Shown here: in pieces, positions 1 through 8,632 of the stretch
Position numbering within the stretch: position 1 is the first letter of the stretch
Layout: each line of letters starts with the position of its first letter
Assembly: GCF_013416555.1 (NCBI RefSeq)
Contig: NZ_JACCFG010000004.1
Location: forward strand, 186,001 to 250,000
Source: Sphingomonas sp. R-74633
GTDB lineage: Bacteria; Pseudomonadota; Alphaproteobacteria; Sphingomonadales; Sphingomonadaceae
DNA: 64,000 nt
Direction: 5' to 3'
Notes under the pieces: model-generated
Told to the model about the DNA's origin: nothing
The model's input: only the letters and a program-made list of their open reading frames with translations
Database searches by the model: none
Position numbers and translations under genes: made by a program

Positions 1-1
1 C

Positions 2-400
2 GAGTCCAGCCTGCCGCGCGGCGACCGGGTCGAGAGCTTCGACCGCGCGCGCGGCTCGCACCGGGTGGCGGTGATGCGCGAAGGCCGGCTGGTCGCCGCG
101 CTGTTCCGCACCGAGCGCGGCATGCTGCCGAAACGCGACTGGTTGATCGAACAGCTTGGCCAGGCCGCCAATGCCGCATTGCTCGCCGGCGCGCCGCCGG
201 GCGCGCGCGAGGATCGCGGGCCGATCATCTGCCTGTGCTTCGATGTCGGGCTGAAGACCATCGTCGCCGCGATCGGCAGCCAGCGCCTCACCAGCGTCGA
301 GGCGGTCGGCGCAGCGCTGTCGGCGGGGACGAACTGCGGATCGTGCCGCCCGTCGATCCGCCGGATCCTCGAGGAAAACAGGAGTGCCGCCAATGGATGA
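2..400 (+). CDS. nasA: Assimilatory nitrate reductase large subunit, C-terminal fragment
   Basis: Only the last ~132 residues are in the window; the frame is open to the left edge. The tail carries a BFD-type [2Fe-2S] motif: a C-L-C pair (ICLCFDVG) and, about 35 residues later, C-G-S-C. This C-terminal domain is typical of NasA-type cytoplasmic nitrate reductases, which reduce nitrate to nitrite with a molybdenum cofactor. The catalytic domain is not visible, so a nitrite reductase large subunit, which has a related BFD-like region, is a weaker alternative. The stop codon overlaps the cobA start by 8 bases. The following siroheme and molybdenum-cofactor genes fit a nitrate reductase well, because both cofactors are needed for nitrate assimilation. 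Confidence 0.75.
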   Translation, partial: ESSLPRGDRVESFDRARGSHRVAVMREGRLVAALFRTERGMLPKRDWLIEQLGQAANAALLAGAPPGAREDRGPIICLCFDVGLKTIVAAIGSQRLTSVEAVGAALSAGTNCGSCRPSIRRILEENRSAANG

Positions 401-1166
401 GGTCATACGCCCCGGCGAGGTCTGGCTGATCGGTGCCGGTCCCGGCGATCCGGACCTGCTCACGCGCAAGGCCGAGCGGCTGCTGCAGGCCGCGAGCGTG
501 GTGTTCCATGACGCGCTGGTCGGCCCCGGTGTGCTGGCGCTGATCCCCGAGAGCGCGCGCCGCGTGCCTGTGGGCAAGCGTTCCGGCCGGCATTCGAAGG
601 ACCAGAACGCGATCAACGCGCTGCTTGTCGAAGCCGCGCTGGACGGTGAGCGCGTGGTGCGGCTCAAGGGCGGCGATCCGTCGATGTTCGGGCGTTCGAC
701 GGAGGAGATCGCCGCGCTCGGCGCGGCCGGCATCCGCACGCATATCTGCCCCGGCATCACTGCCGCCAGCGCCGCCGCCGCTTCCGCCGGCATCTCGCTG
801 TCGCTGCGCGGACTGGCTCGCCGCGTCCAGTTTGTCACTGCGCATCTGCGCGCCGGCGAGCCGCTCACGCTCGACTGGGCGGCGCTCGCCGATCCCGGCT
901 GCACCACCGCCTTCTATATGGGCCGCAGCGCCGCGGGCGAGATCAGCCGCCAGCTGATCGCCGCCGGGCTGAACGGCGCGACCCCGGTGCTGGTCGCTGC
1001 CGATATTAGCCTGCCGGGCGAGCAACTGCTCCACACAAGGCTCGACCTGCTGCCGATCGCCGCAAACGCGCTCGCCGAGGGAAAGCCGACACTCATCCTG
1101 GTCGGCGACGCAGTGGCGAGCGGTTCCCGCCAAACCGTCGCTGCGCTGGCGGAGCGTTGCCGGTGA
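393..1166 (+). CDS. cobA: Uroporphyrinogen-III C-methyltransferase (SUMT)
   Basis: A 257-residue protein that methylates uroporphyrinogen III twice, using SAM, to give precorrin-2, the siroheme precursor. Family signatures are clear: the glycine-rich N-terminal SAM loop GAGPGDPDLLTRKAERLL, the VRLKGGDPSMFGR motif in the middle, and PGITAASAAAA. The length is that of a stand-alone SUMT; there is no CysG dehydrogenase/chelatase domain. The ATG at 393 is preceded by an aggag ribosome site at 380-384 and overlaps the stop of the nitrate reductase gene. The stop overlaps the GTG of moeA. Position next to nitrate reductase implies a role in supplying siroheme to nitrite reductase. Confidence 0.93.
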   Translation: MDEVIRPGEVWLIGAGPGDPDLLTRKAERLLQAASVVFHDALVGPGVLALIPESARRVPVGKRSGRHSKDQNAINALLVEAALDGERVVRLKGGDPSMFGRSTEEIAALGAAGIRTHICPGITAASAAAASAGISLSLRGLARRVQFVTAHLRAGEPLTLDWAALADPGCTTAFYMGRSAAGEISRQLIAAGLNGATPVLVAADISLPGEQLLHTRLDLLPIAANALAEGKPTLILVGDAVASGSRQTVAALAERCR

Positions 1167-2377
1167 AGCATGTCCCCGCGCCCTGCGCCGCGACGCTGGA
1201 CTTCGATGCGGCGCTCGCGATCCTCGCGGCGATCGCCAGGCCGCTCGGCACCGAGAGCGTCCGGCTCGCCAAGGCCGGGCGGCGCGTGCTGGCCGAGCCG
1301 GTCCATGCAGCGATCGACATTCCCGCGCGCGATCTGGCGGCGATGGACGGCTTTGCCGTGCGCGAGGCCGACCTCGCCGAGGGGCTGCGCAGCTTCGCCG
1401 TGATCGCCGCCGCCTATCCCGGTGCGTCCTGGGCCGGCACGCTCGGCAAAGGCCAGGCCGTGCGCATCATGACCGGCGCGCCGATGCCCGCCGGCGCCGA
1501 CCGCGTGCTGATGCGCGAGCTGGTGACCACGCACGACGACGCGATCCTGCTCGACGGCCCCCTCCCCGCCAAGCCGCATGTCCGCACACGCGGTTCCGAT
1601 ACGATGGCGGGCAGCGCGCTGCTTCCCGCCGGCAAGCTGCTCGATCCGCGCGCATTGGTCGTCGCCGCGGCGGCCGATGCCGATCGCTTGACCGTCTGGC
1701 GACGGCCCCGCGTGCGCGTGATCGCGACCGGCGACGAGCTGGTAGCCCCGGGCTCGGCGCGCGCGGCCGGTGGTGTGCCCGACAGCCTGTCCGAGGCGGT
1801 CCTCCTGATGGCGCGCCAATGGGGAGCGGCCCCGATGGGCGCGGCGCTGGTGCGCGACGATCCCGCGCTTCTCACCACCGCCGCCGAAGACGCGCTCGAG
1901 ACCGCGGATGTCCTCGTCCTGTGCGGCGGCGCCTCCCGGGGCGACCGCGACTTCGCCAAGGCGGCGCTGGCCCCGCTCGGCCTCGCTCCCGGCTTTGCCG
2001 ATGTCGCGATCAAGCCGGGCAAGCCGGTCTGGTTCGGCAGCATCGGGACGAAGCTGGTGCTCGGCCTGCCCGGCAACCCCACCGCGGCGATGACCGTCGC
2101 GCGGCTGTTCCTCGCGCCGTTGCTGACTGCGCTCGGCGGGCGCGGCGTGGGTGCCGCGCTGCCCTGGCAACGCGCCGCGCTCAGCGAGGACATTCCGGCA
2201 GCGGGCGACCGCGAAGCGTTCCTCTGCGCCGAATGGCTCGACGACGGCGTGCGGTTGCTCGCCCGCCAGGCGGCGTCCGACCAGTCGATGCTCGCGCGCG
2301 CCGACGCGCTCGTGCGCATTCCCGCGCACGCTTCGGCGATGCCGGCGGGTACCCCGGTCGAGCTGCTGCGCTTCTGA
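1163..2377 (+). CDS. moeA: Molybdopterin molybdenumtransferase MoeA
   Basis: A 404-residue cytoplasmic enzyme that inserts molybdate into adenylylated molybdopterin. Recognisable MoeA segments are DIPARDLAAMDGFAV near the N-terminus, the MTGAPMPAGADRVL motif, the MoaB/Mog-like domain starting at VIATGDELV, the CGGASRGDRDF stretch, and LPGNPTAAMTVARLFLAP. The proposed start is GTG at 1163, overlapping the cobA stop (GTGA) with a ggag at 1151-1154; an in-frame TTG at 1157 is possible. The stop overlaps the mobA start (TGATG), so the three cofactor genes should be translationally coupled. Confidence 0.93.
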   Translation: MKHVPAPCAATLDFDAALAILAAIARPLGTESVRLAKAGRRVLAEPVHAAIDIPARDLAAMDGFAVREADLAEGLRSFAVIAAAYPGASWAGTLGKGQAVRIMTGAPMPAGADRVLMRELVTTHDDAILLDGPLPAKPHVRTRGSDTMAGSALLPAGKLLDPRALVVAAAADADRLTVWRRPRVRVIATGDELVAPGSARAAGGVPDSLSEAVLLMARQWGAAPMGAALVRDDPALLTTAAEDALETADVLVLCGGASRGDRDFAKAALAPLGLAPGFADVAIKPGKPVWFGSIGTKLVLGLPGNPTAAMTVARLFLAPLLTALGGRGVGAALPWQRAALSEDIPAAGDREAFLCAEWLDDGVRLLARQAASDQSMLARADALVRIPAHASAMPAGTPVELLRF

Positions 2378-2919
2378 TGCGGATCCTCGGCGCGGTCCTC
2401 GCGGGGGGGCAGTCGACGCGCTTCGGCAGCGACAAGGCACTTGCGACGATCGACGGTATCGGGCTGATCGATCACGCCGTCTCGGCGCTGGCCGCGCACG
2501 CCGGCAGCGTCGTCAGTTGCGGGCGTCCCTGGCGCGAACTCGACTGGATCCCGGACCGTCCCCTGGGCGGGGGCGGCCCGCTTACCGGGCTGAACGCCGC
2601 GCTCCACCTTGCCCGAAAATCCGGCTTCGACGCGGTGCTCTGCGCGCCGCTCGACGTGCATCCGCTATCCAAGGCGCTGCCGCTGCTGGCCGGCGCGCGC
2701 TGCGCCGTGTTGCGGACGCAATGGACGATCGGGCTCTGGCCGACCGCGCTCGCCCCGGCGCTCGATCGTCATCTCGCAAGCGGCGCGCGGTCGATCCGAA
2801 GCTGGCTGCATGCCGCCGACGCCGCCTTCGTCGAGGACGCGCATCTGGCGCTCCGGAACATCAACACCGCAAGCGACCTTCCCGGCGCCCAGCGCGATTT
2901 TTCGCCTTTCCTGCAATAG
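2377..2919 (+). CDS. mobA: Molybdenum cofactor guanylyltransferase MobA
   Basis: A 180-residue nucleotidyltransferase that attaches GMP to Mo-molybdopterin to make the MGD cofactor used by nitrate reductase. The N-terminus has the family GTP-binding signature LAGGQSTRFGSDKA, followed by the GGGGPLTGLNAAL segment and the CAPLDVHPL metal-site region. The ATG overlaps the moeA stop by one base. It is the last gene of the nitrate reductase/siroheme/molybdenum-cofactor unit; the next gene starts 71 bases later. Confidence 0.9.
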   Translation: MRILGAVLAGGQSTRFGSDKALATIDGIGLIDHAVSALAAHAGSVVSCGRPWRELDWIPDRPLGGGGPLTGLNAALHLARKSGFDAVLCAPLDVHPLSKALPLLAGARCAVLRTQWTIGLWPTALAPALDRHLASGARSIRSWLHAADAAFVEDAHLALRNINTASDLPGAQRDFSPFLQ

Positions 2920-2990
2920 CCTGTGGGAGACTTCGAACTTCGCGTATACGCTTGCTCCAGATGGGAGCGCAGCATTGAATCGGGATCTCG

Positions 2991-4259
2991 ATGTCCGCAC
3001 CTGATCTGTCGCTGCTCGGCAAGCGCCGCTTCGGCCCGCTTTTCGTCGTGCAGTTCCTCGGCGCGTTCAACGACACCGCGCTCAAATATGCGATGCTGTT
3101 CCTCGCCAGCTACACGCTCTACGCCGACGCACCGGCCAGGGCGGCGATGCTCGCGACGATCGCCACCGGCATCTTCATCCTCCCCTATTTCCTGTTCTCG
3201 GCGCTCGGCGGCGAGCTCGCCGACGGGATCGACAAGGCGCGGCTGATCCGCTGGGTGAAGCTCGCCGAGATCGGCTTCATGCTGCTCGGCCTCGCCGGAC
3301 TTTGGCTCCAGTCGATCCCGCTGCTGCTCGGCGCGCTGTTCTGCATGGGCTGCCATTCGACGATCTTCGGGCCGGTCAAATATTCGATCATGCCGCAGCA
3401 TCTCGCGCCGGACGAACTGCTCGGCGGCACCGGACTGATCGAGGGCGGCACCTTCCTCGCGATCCTGGGCGGGCAGCTGCTCGCCGGACTGGTCACGCCG
3501 TGGCAGGCGGGGCTCGCCTGCACGCTGCTCGCGGTGCTCGGCCTGCTCGCCAGCCTCGCGGTGCCGCCTGCCCCACCGGTCGCCCGCGTGCCGGTCACGC
3601 GCAACCCGTTTGTCAGCACCTGGCAGGTGCTGCGCACCGCGCACGACACGCGCGAGGGCTGGATCGCGATCCTCGGGATCAGCTGGTTCTTCGCGGCCGG
3701 CGCAGTGGTCTCGTCCGAGCTGCTCCCGCTCGTCTCGGGGACGCTGGGTGGCAGCGAGCGCGTGGTGACATTCTTCCTGATCATCTTCTCCGTCGCGATC
3801 GCGGCCGGATCGATGCTGGTCAACCGGCTGCTCGGCGGCCACGCCTCGGCGCGTTTCGTGCCGATATCGGCGCTGGCGATGGGCGGCTTCCTGATCGACC
3901 TGTGGCTGGCGAGCAGCGGCTTCGTCGTGCTGCACCGCCATGCCGGCATCGCCGAATTCATGGCCTCTCCCGGCAGCTGGCGCATCCTGGTCGACCTGGC
4001 CGGCCTCGCAATGGCCGGCGGCATGTTCGTGGTACCGCTCTACGCGATCCTGCTCGCCAAGAGCCCGCCAGCTGCCCGCTCCCGGGTGATCGCGGCCAAC
4101 AACATCATGAACTCGGTGGTGATGGTGCCGGTGGTGCTGATCGCGACGGTGCTGCTCGGCAAGGGTTTCAGCGTGGCCGAGGTGATCGGCATGACCGGCG
4201 CGGCGACGCTGCCGGTGGCGCTGATGTCGCTGTGGCTGAAGCCGCGCGCCGCCTCCTAG
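2991..4259 (+). CDS. MFS transporter, LplT (lysophospholipid flippase)-like
   Basis: A 422-residue integral membrane protein with about 12 hydrophobic segments. The N-terminus (KRRFGPLFVVQFLGAFNDTALKYA) and the GPVKYSIMPQHLAPDELLGGTGLIEGGTFLAILGG stretch match the MFS half of lysophospholipid transporter/acyltransferase proteins (LplT and the N-terminal part of Aas-like fusions). In that family it moves lysophospholipids across the inner membrane for re-acylation. No acyltransferase domain or gene follows, so the substrate is an inference from the family. The ATG has only a weak upstream purine run. It stands alone between the Moco genes and the LacI regulator. Confidence 0.7.
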   Translation: MSAPDLSLLGKRRFGPLFVVQFLGAFNDTALKYAMLFLASYTLYADAPARAAMLATIATGIFILPYFLFSALGGELADGIDKARLIRWVKLAEIGFMLLGLAGLWLQSIPLLLGALFCMGCHSTIFGPVKYSIMPQHLAPDELLGGTGLIEGGTFLAILGGQLLAGLVTPWQAGLACTLLAVLGLLASLAVPPAPPVARVPVTRNPFVSTWQVLRTAHDTREGWIAILGISWFFAAGAVVSSELLPLVSGTLGGSERVVTFFLIIFSVAIAAGSMLVNRLLGGHASARFVPISALAMGGFLIDLWLASSGFVVLHRHAGIAEFMASPGSWRILVDLAGLAMAGGMFVVPLYAILLAKSPPAARSRVIAANNIMNSVVMVPVVLIATVLLGKGFSVAEVIGMTGAATLPVALMSLWLKPRAAS

Positions 4260-4360
4260 ATCCGCGCCACGGCAGGTTTTTCAGGCCGTAACCCCGTTCC
4301 TGCCCGCGCTTTTCCCCTTCGGCAGTTGATCCCCACCGCTTCCGCGCCATAGTGGCGGCG

Positions 4361-5401
4361 ATGACCAAGAAAGTGGCAGCCAAGGGCGAACAGGGGCGCA
4401 AGAGCGGAGGCCGGCTGACGATGCAGGACATCGCCCGGCTGGCGCAGGTTTCGACGCCGACCGTCTCGCGCGTGCTCAACGGCAGCCCGCTGGTGACGGA
4501 AGAGACGCGCGAGCGGGTGATGGCCGTCGCCCAGGCGCATGGCTATGCGGTCAACCGCAACGCCGCCAAGCTCCGCCATACCCGCACCAACACCGTGGCA
4601 GTGATGCTCGATTTCGGGTCGCACCGGCACGGCGCGATCGGCGATCCCTTCGTCTTCGAGCTGCTTGCCGGCGTGTCCGAGGCACTGTCGATCCGCAACC
4701 AGGACCTGCTGCTCTCCCCGCCGGGGCTCGAGGATGTCCGCGCGTTCCGCGATTTCTACCAGGCGCGCGGTGCCGACGGGTTCATCGTGCTCGGCCAGGG
4801 CACCCGCGACACGATGCTGCGCGAACTCGGCCGCAGCGATGTGCCCCTGGTCGTCTGGGGTGCCGTCGCGCCCGATGCCGGCTATTGCTCGATCGGCAGC
4901 GACAATTTCCTCGGTGGCGAGCTCGCCGGCCGCCACTTTCTCGCCCGCAAGCGCAAGCACTGGCTGTTCGTCGGCGACATTCGCCACGAGGAGCTGCGCC
5001 TGCGCTACGAGGGGCTCTGCGCCGTCGCCAAGGACCATGACGATGTGACGGTCGACTTCCTGCCGATCGCCTCGATGGCATTCCACGCCACTGCCGACAC
5101 GGTCGCCGCCTATCTCGCCGCCGGCCGCCAGCCCGATGCAGTGTTCGCCTTTTCCGATACCGCCGCCATGGCGGTGATCGGATCGTTCAAGGAACGCGGC
5201 CTCACCGCCCCGCGCGACTATGCGCTGGTCGGGTACAATAACATCCCGCCCGCCGCCCATTTCAGCCCGGCGATCACTACGATCAACCAGAAGACCGATG
5301 TCGCCGGCGCACTGCTCGTCGAGAAGTTGATGCAGCAGGTCGATGGCGGCCGCGCGCGCTCGACTACCTTGCCCACCGAGATCGTTGTTCGGGATACCTG
5401 A
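4361..5401 (+). CDS. LacI-family transcriptional regulator
   Basis: A 346-residue regulator: a basic N-terminal tail, the LacI helix-turn-helix at about residues 20-45 (TMQDIARLAQVSTPTVSRVLNG, cited in part), hinge helix, then a periplasmic-binding-protein-like sugar-sensing domain ending in the usual ALVGYNNIP and SPAITTINQ motifs. It lies directly upstream of the GH65/pgmB operon. It probably binds the CG-centred sites at 5603 and 12300 and acts like MalI/MalR of other proteobacterial maltose regulons. The ATG at 4361 was preferred over an in-frame GTG at 4352. A near-perfect inverted repeat follows 16 bases after the stop. Confidence 0.9.
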   Translation: MTKKVAAKGEQGRKSGGRLTMQDIARLAQVSTPTVSRVLNGSPLVTEETRERVMAVAQAHGYAVNRNAAKLRHTRTNTVAVMLDFGSHRHGAIGDPFVFELLAGVSEALSIRNQDLLLSPPGLEDVRAFRDFYQARGADGFIVLGQGTRDTMLRELGRSDVPLVVWGAVAPDAGYCSIGSDNFLGGELAGRHFLARKRKHWLFVGDIRHEELRLRYEGLCAVAKDHDDVTVDFLPIASMAFHATADTVAAYLAAGRQPDAVFAFSDTAAMAVIGSFKERGLTAPRDYALVGYNNIPPAAHFSPAITTINQKTDVAGALLVEKLMQQVDGGRARSTTLPTEIVVRDT

Positions 5402-5417
5402 TCCCTGATCCTCAATC

Positions 5418-5522
5418 GTCACCCCGGCCTTGTGCCGGGGTCCACCACGCCGCGACGACTGAATTCGAGTTTCTTGACCTTGGTTTGCCTCCCGGTGGAC
5501 CCCGGCACAGGGCCGGGGTGAC
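5418..5522. repeat. Long imperfect inverted repeat (REP-like element)
   Basis: Two 29-base arms (5418-5446 and 5494-5522) are reverse complements with a single mismatch, separated by 47 bases. Each arm holds its own smaller palindrome built around CCCCGG...CCGGGG. The element starts 16 bases after the LacI stop and could end that transcript, but the shape resembles dispersed palindromic elements common in sphingomonad intergenic regions rather than a simple terminator. Confidence 0.7.
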
Positions 5523-5600
5523 GGGGATTGAGAAAGGCGTGTCCTCCCAAAGGCAGTCGCCAGCACTGATGTCCGGTAATCGGCGCGTGATCCTTTATCC

Positions 5601-5618
5601 TTGAAAACGATATCAAAG
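5601..5618. promoter_or_regulatory. Candidate LacI-family operator upstream of GH65 gene
   Basis: The sequence TTGAAAACGATATCAA (5601-5616) is a CG-centred imperfect palindrome, the usual layout of LacI-family operators. The 13-base core GAAAACGATWTCA recurs at 12300-12312 in front of the TonB receptor gene. It lies 38-55 bases upstream of the GH65 start. The neighbouring LacI gene is the obvious binding candidate. Confidence 0.6.
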
Positions 5619-5655
5619 AGCCTGTATCGCGATTCCCATAAGTGTTGGGGAGCGG

Positions 5656-7884
5656 GTGTTGGCTCGAGTATTGAACGGCGCGGAAGATGGTGTGCTCTTC
5701 GCGGAGGACGGTTGGTCGCTGGATGTGATCGGCGACGACTCGGCACGCGAAGGCTGGGCCGCGACGATTCTCGCACTCTCCAACGGCGCGATCGGGGTGC
5801 GCGGCGCGCTGGAGGAGCGTGCCGAGGCCTCGACGTTCCTCGCCCATGCCTATGAGCAGGCCCCGATCCATTATCACGAGAAGCTGAAGGGCTTCGCGAC
5901 CCGCAGCGATTCCCGCGTGCCGGTGGCTGAGGCGCTGGGCCTGGAGGTGCGGCTCGACGGCGAAGCAATCGATTTCACGAAGCTCCGCCCGGCGACGCGC
6001 CGCACGCTCGACCTGCGCGCCGGCATGCTCCGCCGCGAGACGCGCTGGTCGTTCCCCGACGGCCGGCTGCTCCGCATCCGCACCGAGCGGATCGTGCCGC
6101 TCGACGGCAGCACCTTGCTGATCCGCCGCCTGCGTGCCGAGATCGACGGCGAAGGCAGCGTCACGCTCCACCCCCGCCTCGCCCCCGCCCCGAGCGGCGC
6201 CACCCAGTCCGACGATCCCCGCATCGGCGTGAACCTCGCCTCGCGCGGCTTCGAGACCGAGCAGGCGGAGGACGACATCGTCGTCGAGCGCCTGCCCGGC
6301 AGCGGCATCGGTGTCGCCGCCGTGCAGCGCAGCCGCGAGGAAGATGGCTGGCTGCTCGTCACCACCGGCTTCGCCGCCGGCCGCAACAGCGCGGATACGC
6401 TGACCGGCCAGGCCACGGCGCTTGCCGACACGGCGCTGTCGCAGGGCTTCGACGCTGCCGCCCAGGCGCAGGCCGCGCTGTTGGCGCGCTTCTGGGCCGC
6501 CGCCGACCTCGGCATCGCCGGCGAGCCGCGCCTCGCCGCGACGCTGCGCGCCAACCTATTCCACCTCTTCGCTTCGGCCGGGCGCGACGGCCAGTCGAGC
6601 GCCGCCGCCAAGGGCCTGACCGGCGAAGGCTATGAGGGCCATTATTTCTGGGACACCGAGGTGTTCATGCTGCCGGTGCTTTCGGTGCTCGCGCCCGAGA
6701 TCGCCCGCTCGATGCTCGTCTACCGCGCGAACACGCTTGAGGCCGCCTTCGCCAATGCCCGCGCGCTCGATCACAAAAAGGGCGCGCTCTACGCCTGGCG
6801 CACGATCGAGGGCCGCGAATGCTCGGCGCATTATCCCAGCGGATCGGCGCAGTACCATATCAACGCGGCCATCGCCTTTGCGATCGGTGCCTATGTCGAT
6901 GCGACCGGCGATGAGGCTTTCCTGGTCGAGCACGGCGCACGCATGCTGGTCGAGACCGCGCGGATCTGGCTCGCGCTCGGCGACTGGGCGGACGGCAGCT
7001 TCCACTTGCGCGGCGTCACCGGCCCTGACGAATATACCGCGCTGATCGACGATAATTGGTACACCAACCGGATGGCGCAGAAGCATTTGCGCCTCGCGGT
7101 ATCGGCCGCCGCGCGCGTCGCCGAGATCGATGCCGAAGCCTGGGGCTGGCTCGCCGCCGAGATGACGCTGGAGGAAGGCGAGCTCGCCGACTTCGCCCGC
7201 GCCGCCGATGCGATGCACCTGCCCTATGACGCCGCGCGCGACATCGATGCGCAGGACGCCAGCTTCCTGAGCAAGCCGCGCTGGGACGTGGCCGGCACCC
7301 CCGCCGCCGAATTCCCGCTGCTGCTCCACTATCACCCGATGACGCTGTACCGGCATCAGGTCTCGAAACAGGCCGATCTGGTGCTCGCCATGGTGCTGGG
7401 CGGCGAGGAGATCTCGCTCGAGCGCAAGCGCCGCGTGTTCGACCATTACGAGCCGATCACCACGCATGATTCCACTTTGTCCGCCTCGACCTTCGCGATC
7501 CTCGCGAACGAGGTCGGGCATCAAGCGCAGGCGCTGGACTTCTTCGCCGAGACCAGCCTGGTCGATGTGGACGATCGCCACGGCAATACCGGCCATGGCG
7601 TCCATATGGCGGCGCTCGCCGGCTCCTGGCTGGCACTGGTCTGGGGCTTCGCGGGTTTCCGTCCCTATGGCCCCGCGCTCCGCTTCCGCCCGACCTGCCC
7701 GGCATCCTGGGCCGGCTACAGCTTCGGCCTCAGCTGGCGCGGCACATTGGTGCGCGTCGAAGTGGTGGGCGAGCAGGTCACCTACCGCGTCGTCTCGGGC
7801 CCCGACATCGTGATCGGCCATCACGACAGCGAGATCGCCCTCGCTACCGGCGAGAGCTGGACCGGGGCATTGGCGGGATGCTGA
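5656..7884 (+). CDS. Glycoside hydrolase family 65 phosphorylase (maltose phosphorylase type)
   Basis: A 742-residue cytoplasmic protein with no signal peptide. It has an N-terminal beta-sandwich, then an (alpha/alpha)6 barrel with the GH65 signatures GHYFWDTEVFMLP (about residues 328-340) and GVTGPDEY, whose Glu459 is the expected general acid. GH65 enzymes split alpha-glucosidic disaccharides with phosphate to glucose and beta-glucose-1-phosphate. The next gene, overlapping by 7 bases, is beta-phosphoglucomutase, which supports phosphorolysis over hydrolysis. Maltose is most likely given the LacI/TonB/MFS context, but kojibiose, nigerose or trehalose cannot be excluded. The start may be GTG 5656 or TTG 5659; a ggggag at 5647-5652 serves either. 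Confidence 0.88.
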   Translation: MLARVLNGAEDGVLFAEDGWSLDVIGDDSAREGWAATILALSNGAIGVRGALEERAEASTFLAHAYEQAPIHYHEKLKGFATRSDSRVPVAEALGLEVRLDGEAIDFTKLRPATRRTLDLRAGMLRRETRWSFPDGRLLRIRTERIVPLDGSTLLIRRLRAEIDGEGSVTLHPRLAPAPSGATQSDDPRIGVNLASRGFETEQAEDDIVVERLPGSGIGVAAVQRSREEDGWLLVTTGFAAGRNSADTLTGQATALADTALSQGFDAAAQAQAALLARFWAAADLGIAGEPRLAATLRANLFHLFASAGRDGQSSAAAKGLTGEGYEGHYFWDTEVFMLPVLSVLAPEIARSMLVYRANTLEAAFANARALDHKKGALYAWRTIEGRECSAHYPSGSAQYHINAAIAFAIGAYVDATGDEAFLVEHGARMLVETARIWLALGDWADGSFHLRGVTGPDEYTALIDDNWYTNRMAQKHLRLAVSAAARVAEIDAEAWGWLAAEMTLEEGELADFARAADAMHLPYDAARDIDAQDASFLSKPRWDVAGTPAAEFPLLLHYHPMTLYRHQVSKQADLVLAMVLGGEEISLERKRRVFDHYEPITTHDSTLSASTFAILANEVGHQAQALDFFAETSLVDVDDRHGNTGHGVHMAALAGSWLALVWGFAGFRPYGPALRFRPTCPASWAGYSFGLSWRGTLVRVEVVGEQVTYRVVSGPDIVIGHHDSEIALATGESWTGALAGC

Positions 7885-8516
7885 AGGGCGTCGCCTTCGA
7901 TCTCGACGGCGTGCTGACCGACACGGCGCGCGCACATTACCGCGCCTGGAAGAAGCTCGCCGACACGCTGGGCATCGCGTTCGACGAACATGCCAATGAG
8001 GCGCTCAAGGGCGTCGACCGCATGGGCAGCCTCGCACTGATCCTCGGCGACCGGCGCGGCTTTGATGAGGCCGAGCGTATCCGCCTCGCAACGCAGAAGA
8101 ACGCCTGGTATCTCGAGGAAATCGCCCATTTCGGCCCCGAGGACCTGTTCCCCGGCGCCAGCGAGGCGCTCGACCAGTGCCGCGCCGCCGGTCTCGGCAT
8201 CGCGCTTGCCTCCGCCAGCCGCAACGCGCCGCTTTTGATCGCGCGGATGCAGGTGGCTGATCTGTTCGACACGATCATCGATCCCGCCAGTCTCGCCGCC
8301 GGCAAGCCCGCGCCCGACATCTTCCTCGCCGCTGCCGACGCCCTCGGCGCGGCTCCGCACGAGATGCTGGGTGTCGAGGATGCCCCGGCCGGGGTCGAGG
8401 CGATCCATGCGGCGGGCATGAAGGCGCTGGGCGTCGGCACCCGTGCCGCGCTGCCCGATGCCGACTGGATCATCCCGGCAATCGCCGATTTCGAGCTTGC
8501 CGATTACTCGGCCTGA
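7878..8516 (+). CDS. pgmB: Beta-phosphoglucomutase
   Basis: A 212-residue HAD-superfamily phosphatase-fold enzyme converting beta-glucose-1-phosphate to glucose-6-phosphate. Motif I is FDLDGVLTD with the nucleophile Asp8 and acid/base Asp10; the cap shows HYRAWKKLAD; later come ASASRN (motif II), GKPAPDIFL (motif III) and GVEDAPAGVEAI (motif IV), all as in PgmB. The ATG lies inside the end of the GH65 gene (ATGCTGA overlap), so the two should be co-translated. Together they feed disaccharides into glycolysis. Confidence 0.93.
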   Translation: MLKGVAFDLDGVLTDTARAHYRAWKKLADTLGIAFDEHANEALKGVDRMGSLALILGDRRGFDEAERIRLATQKNAWYLEEIAHFGPEDLFPGASEALDQCRAAGLGIALASASRNAPLLIARMQVADLFDTIIDPASLAAGKPAPDIFLAAADALGAAPHEMLGVEDAPAGVEAIHAAGMKALGVGTRAALPDADWIIPAIADFELADYSA

Positions 8517-8526
8517 CCGCTCCCTC

Positions 8527-8560
8527 CCGTCATCCTTCCCCCTACATCCCGGGATGACGG
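8527..8560. terminator. Inverted repeat between convergent pgmB and MFS genes
   Basis: Nine-base arms ccgtcatcc / ggatgacgg (8527-8535 and 8552-8560) with a 16-base loop, lying just after the pgmB stop. There is no clear T-run, so termination is a guess. Confidence 0.4.
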
Positions 8561-8566
8561 ACCTTA

Positions 8567-8625
8567 GTTCCCCGGCGAAGGCCCAGTATCGGGCCGCTTG
8601 CCAGGCCCGGCCTTCTCCGGGGAAC
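8567..8625. repeat. Long inverted repeat between convergent genes
   Basis: Seventeen-base arms at 8567-8583 and 8609-8625 are reverse complements with one mismatch; the 25-base loop holds a further GGCC-rich pair. It sits immediately after the MFS stop (8633 on the minus strand). It may act as a bidirectional terminator or be a dispersed palindromic repeat of the same general style as 5418-5522. Confidence 0.6.
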
Positions 8626-8632
8626 CATCTTC

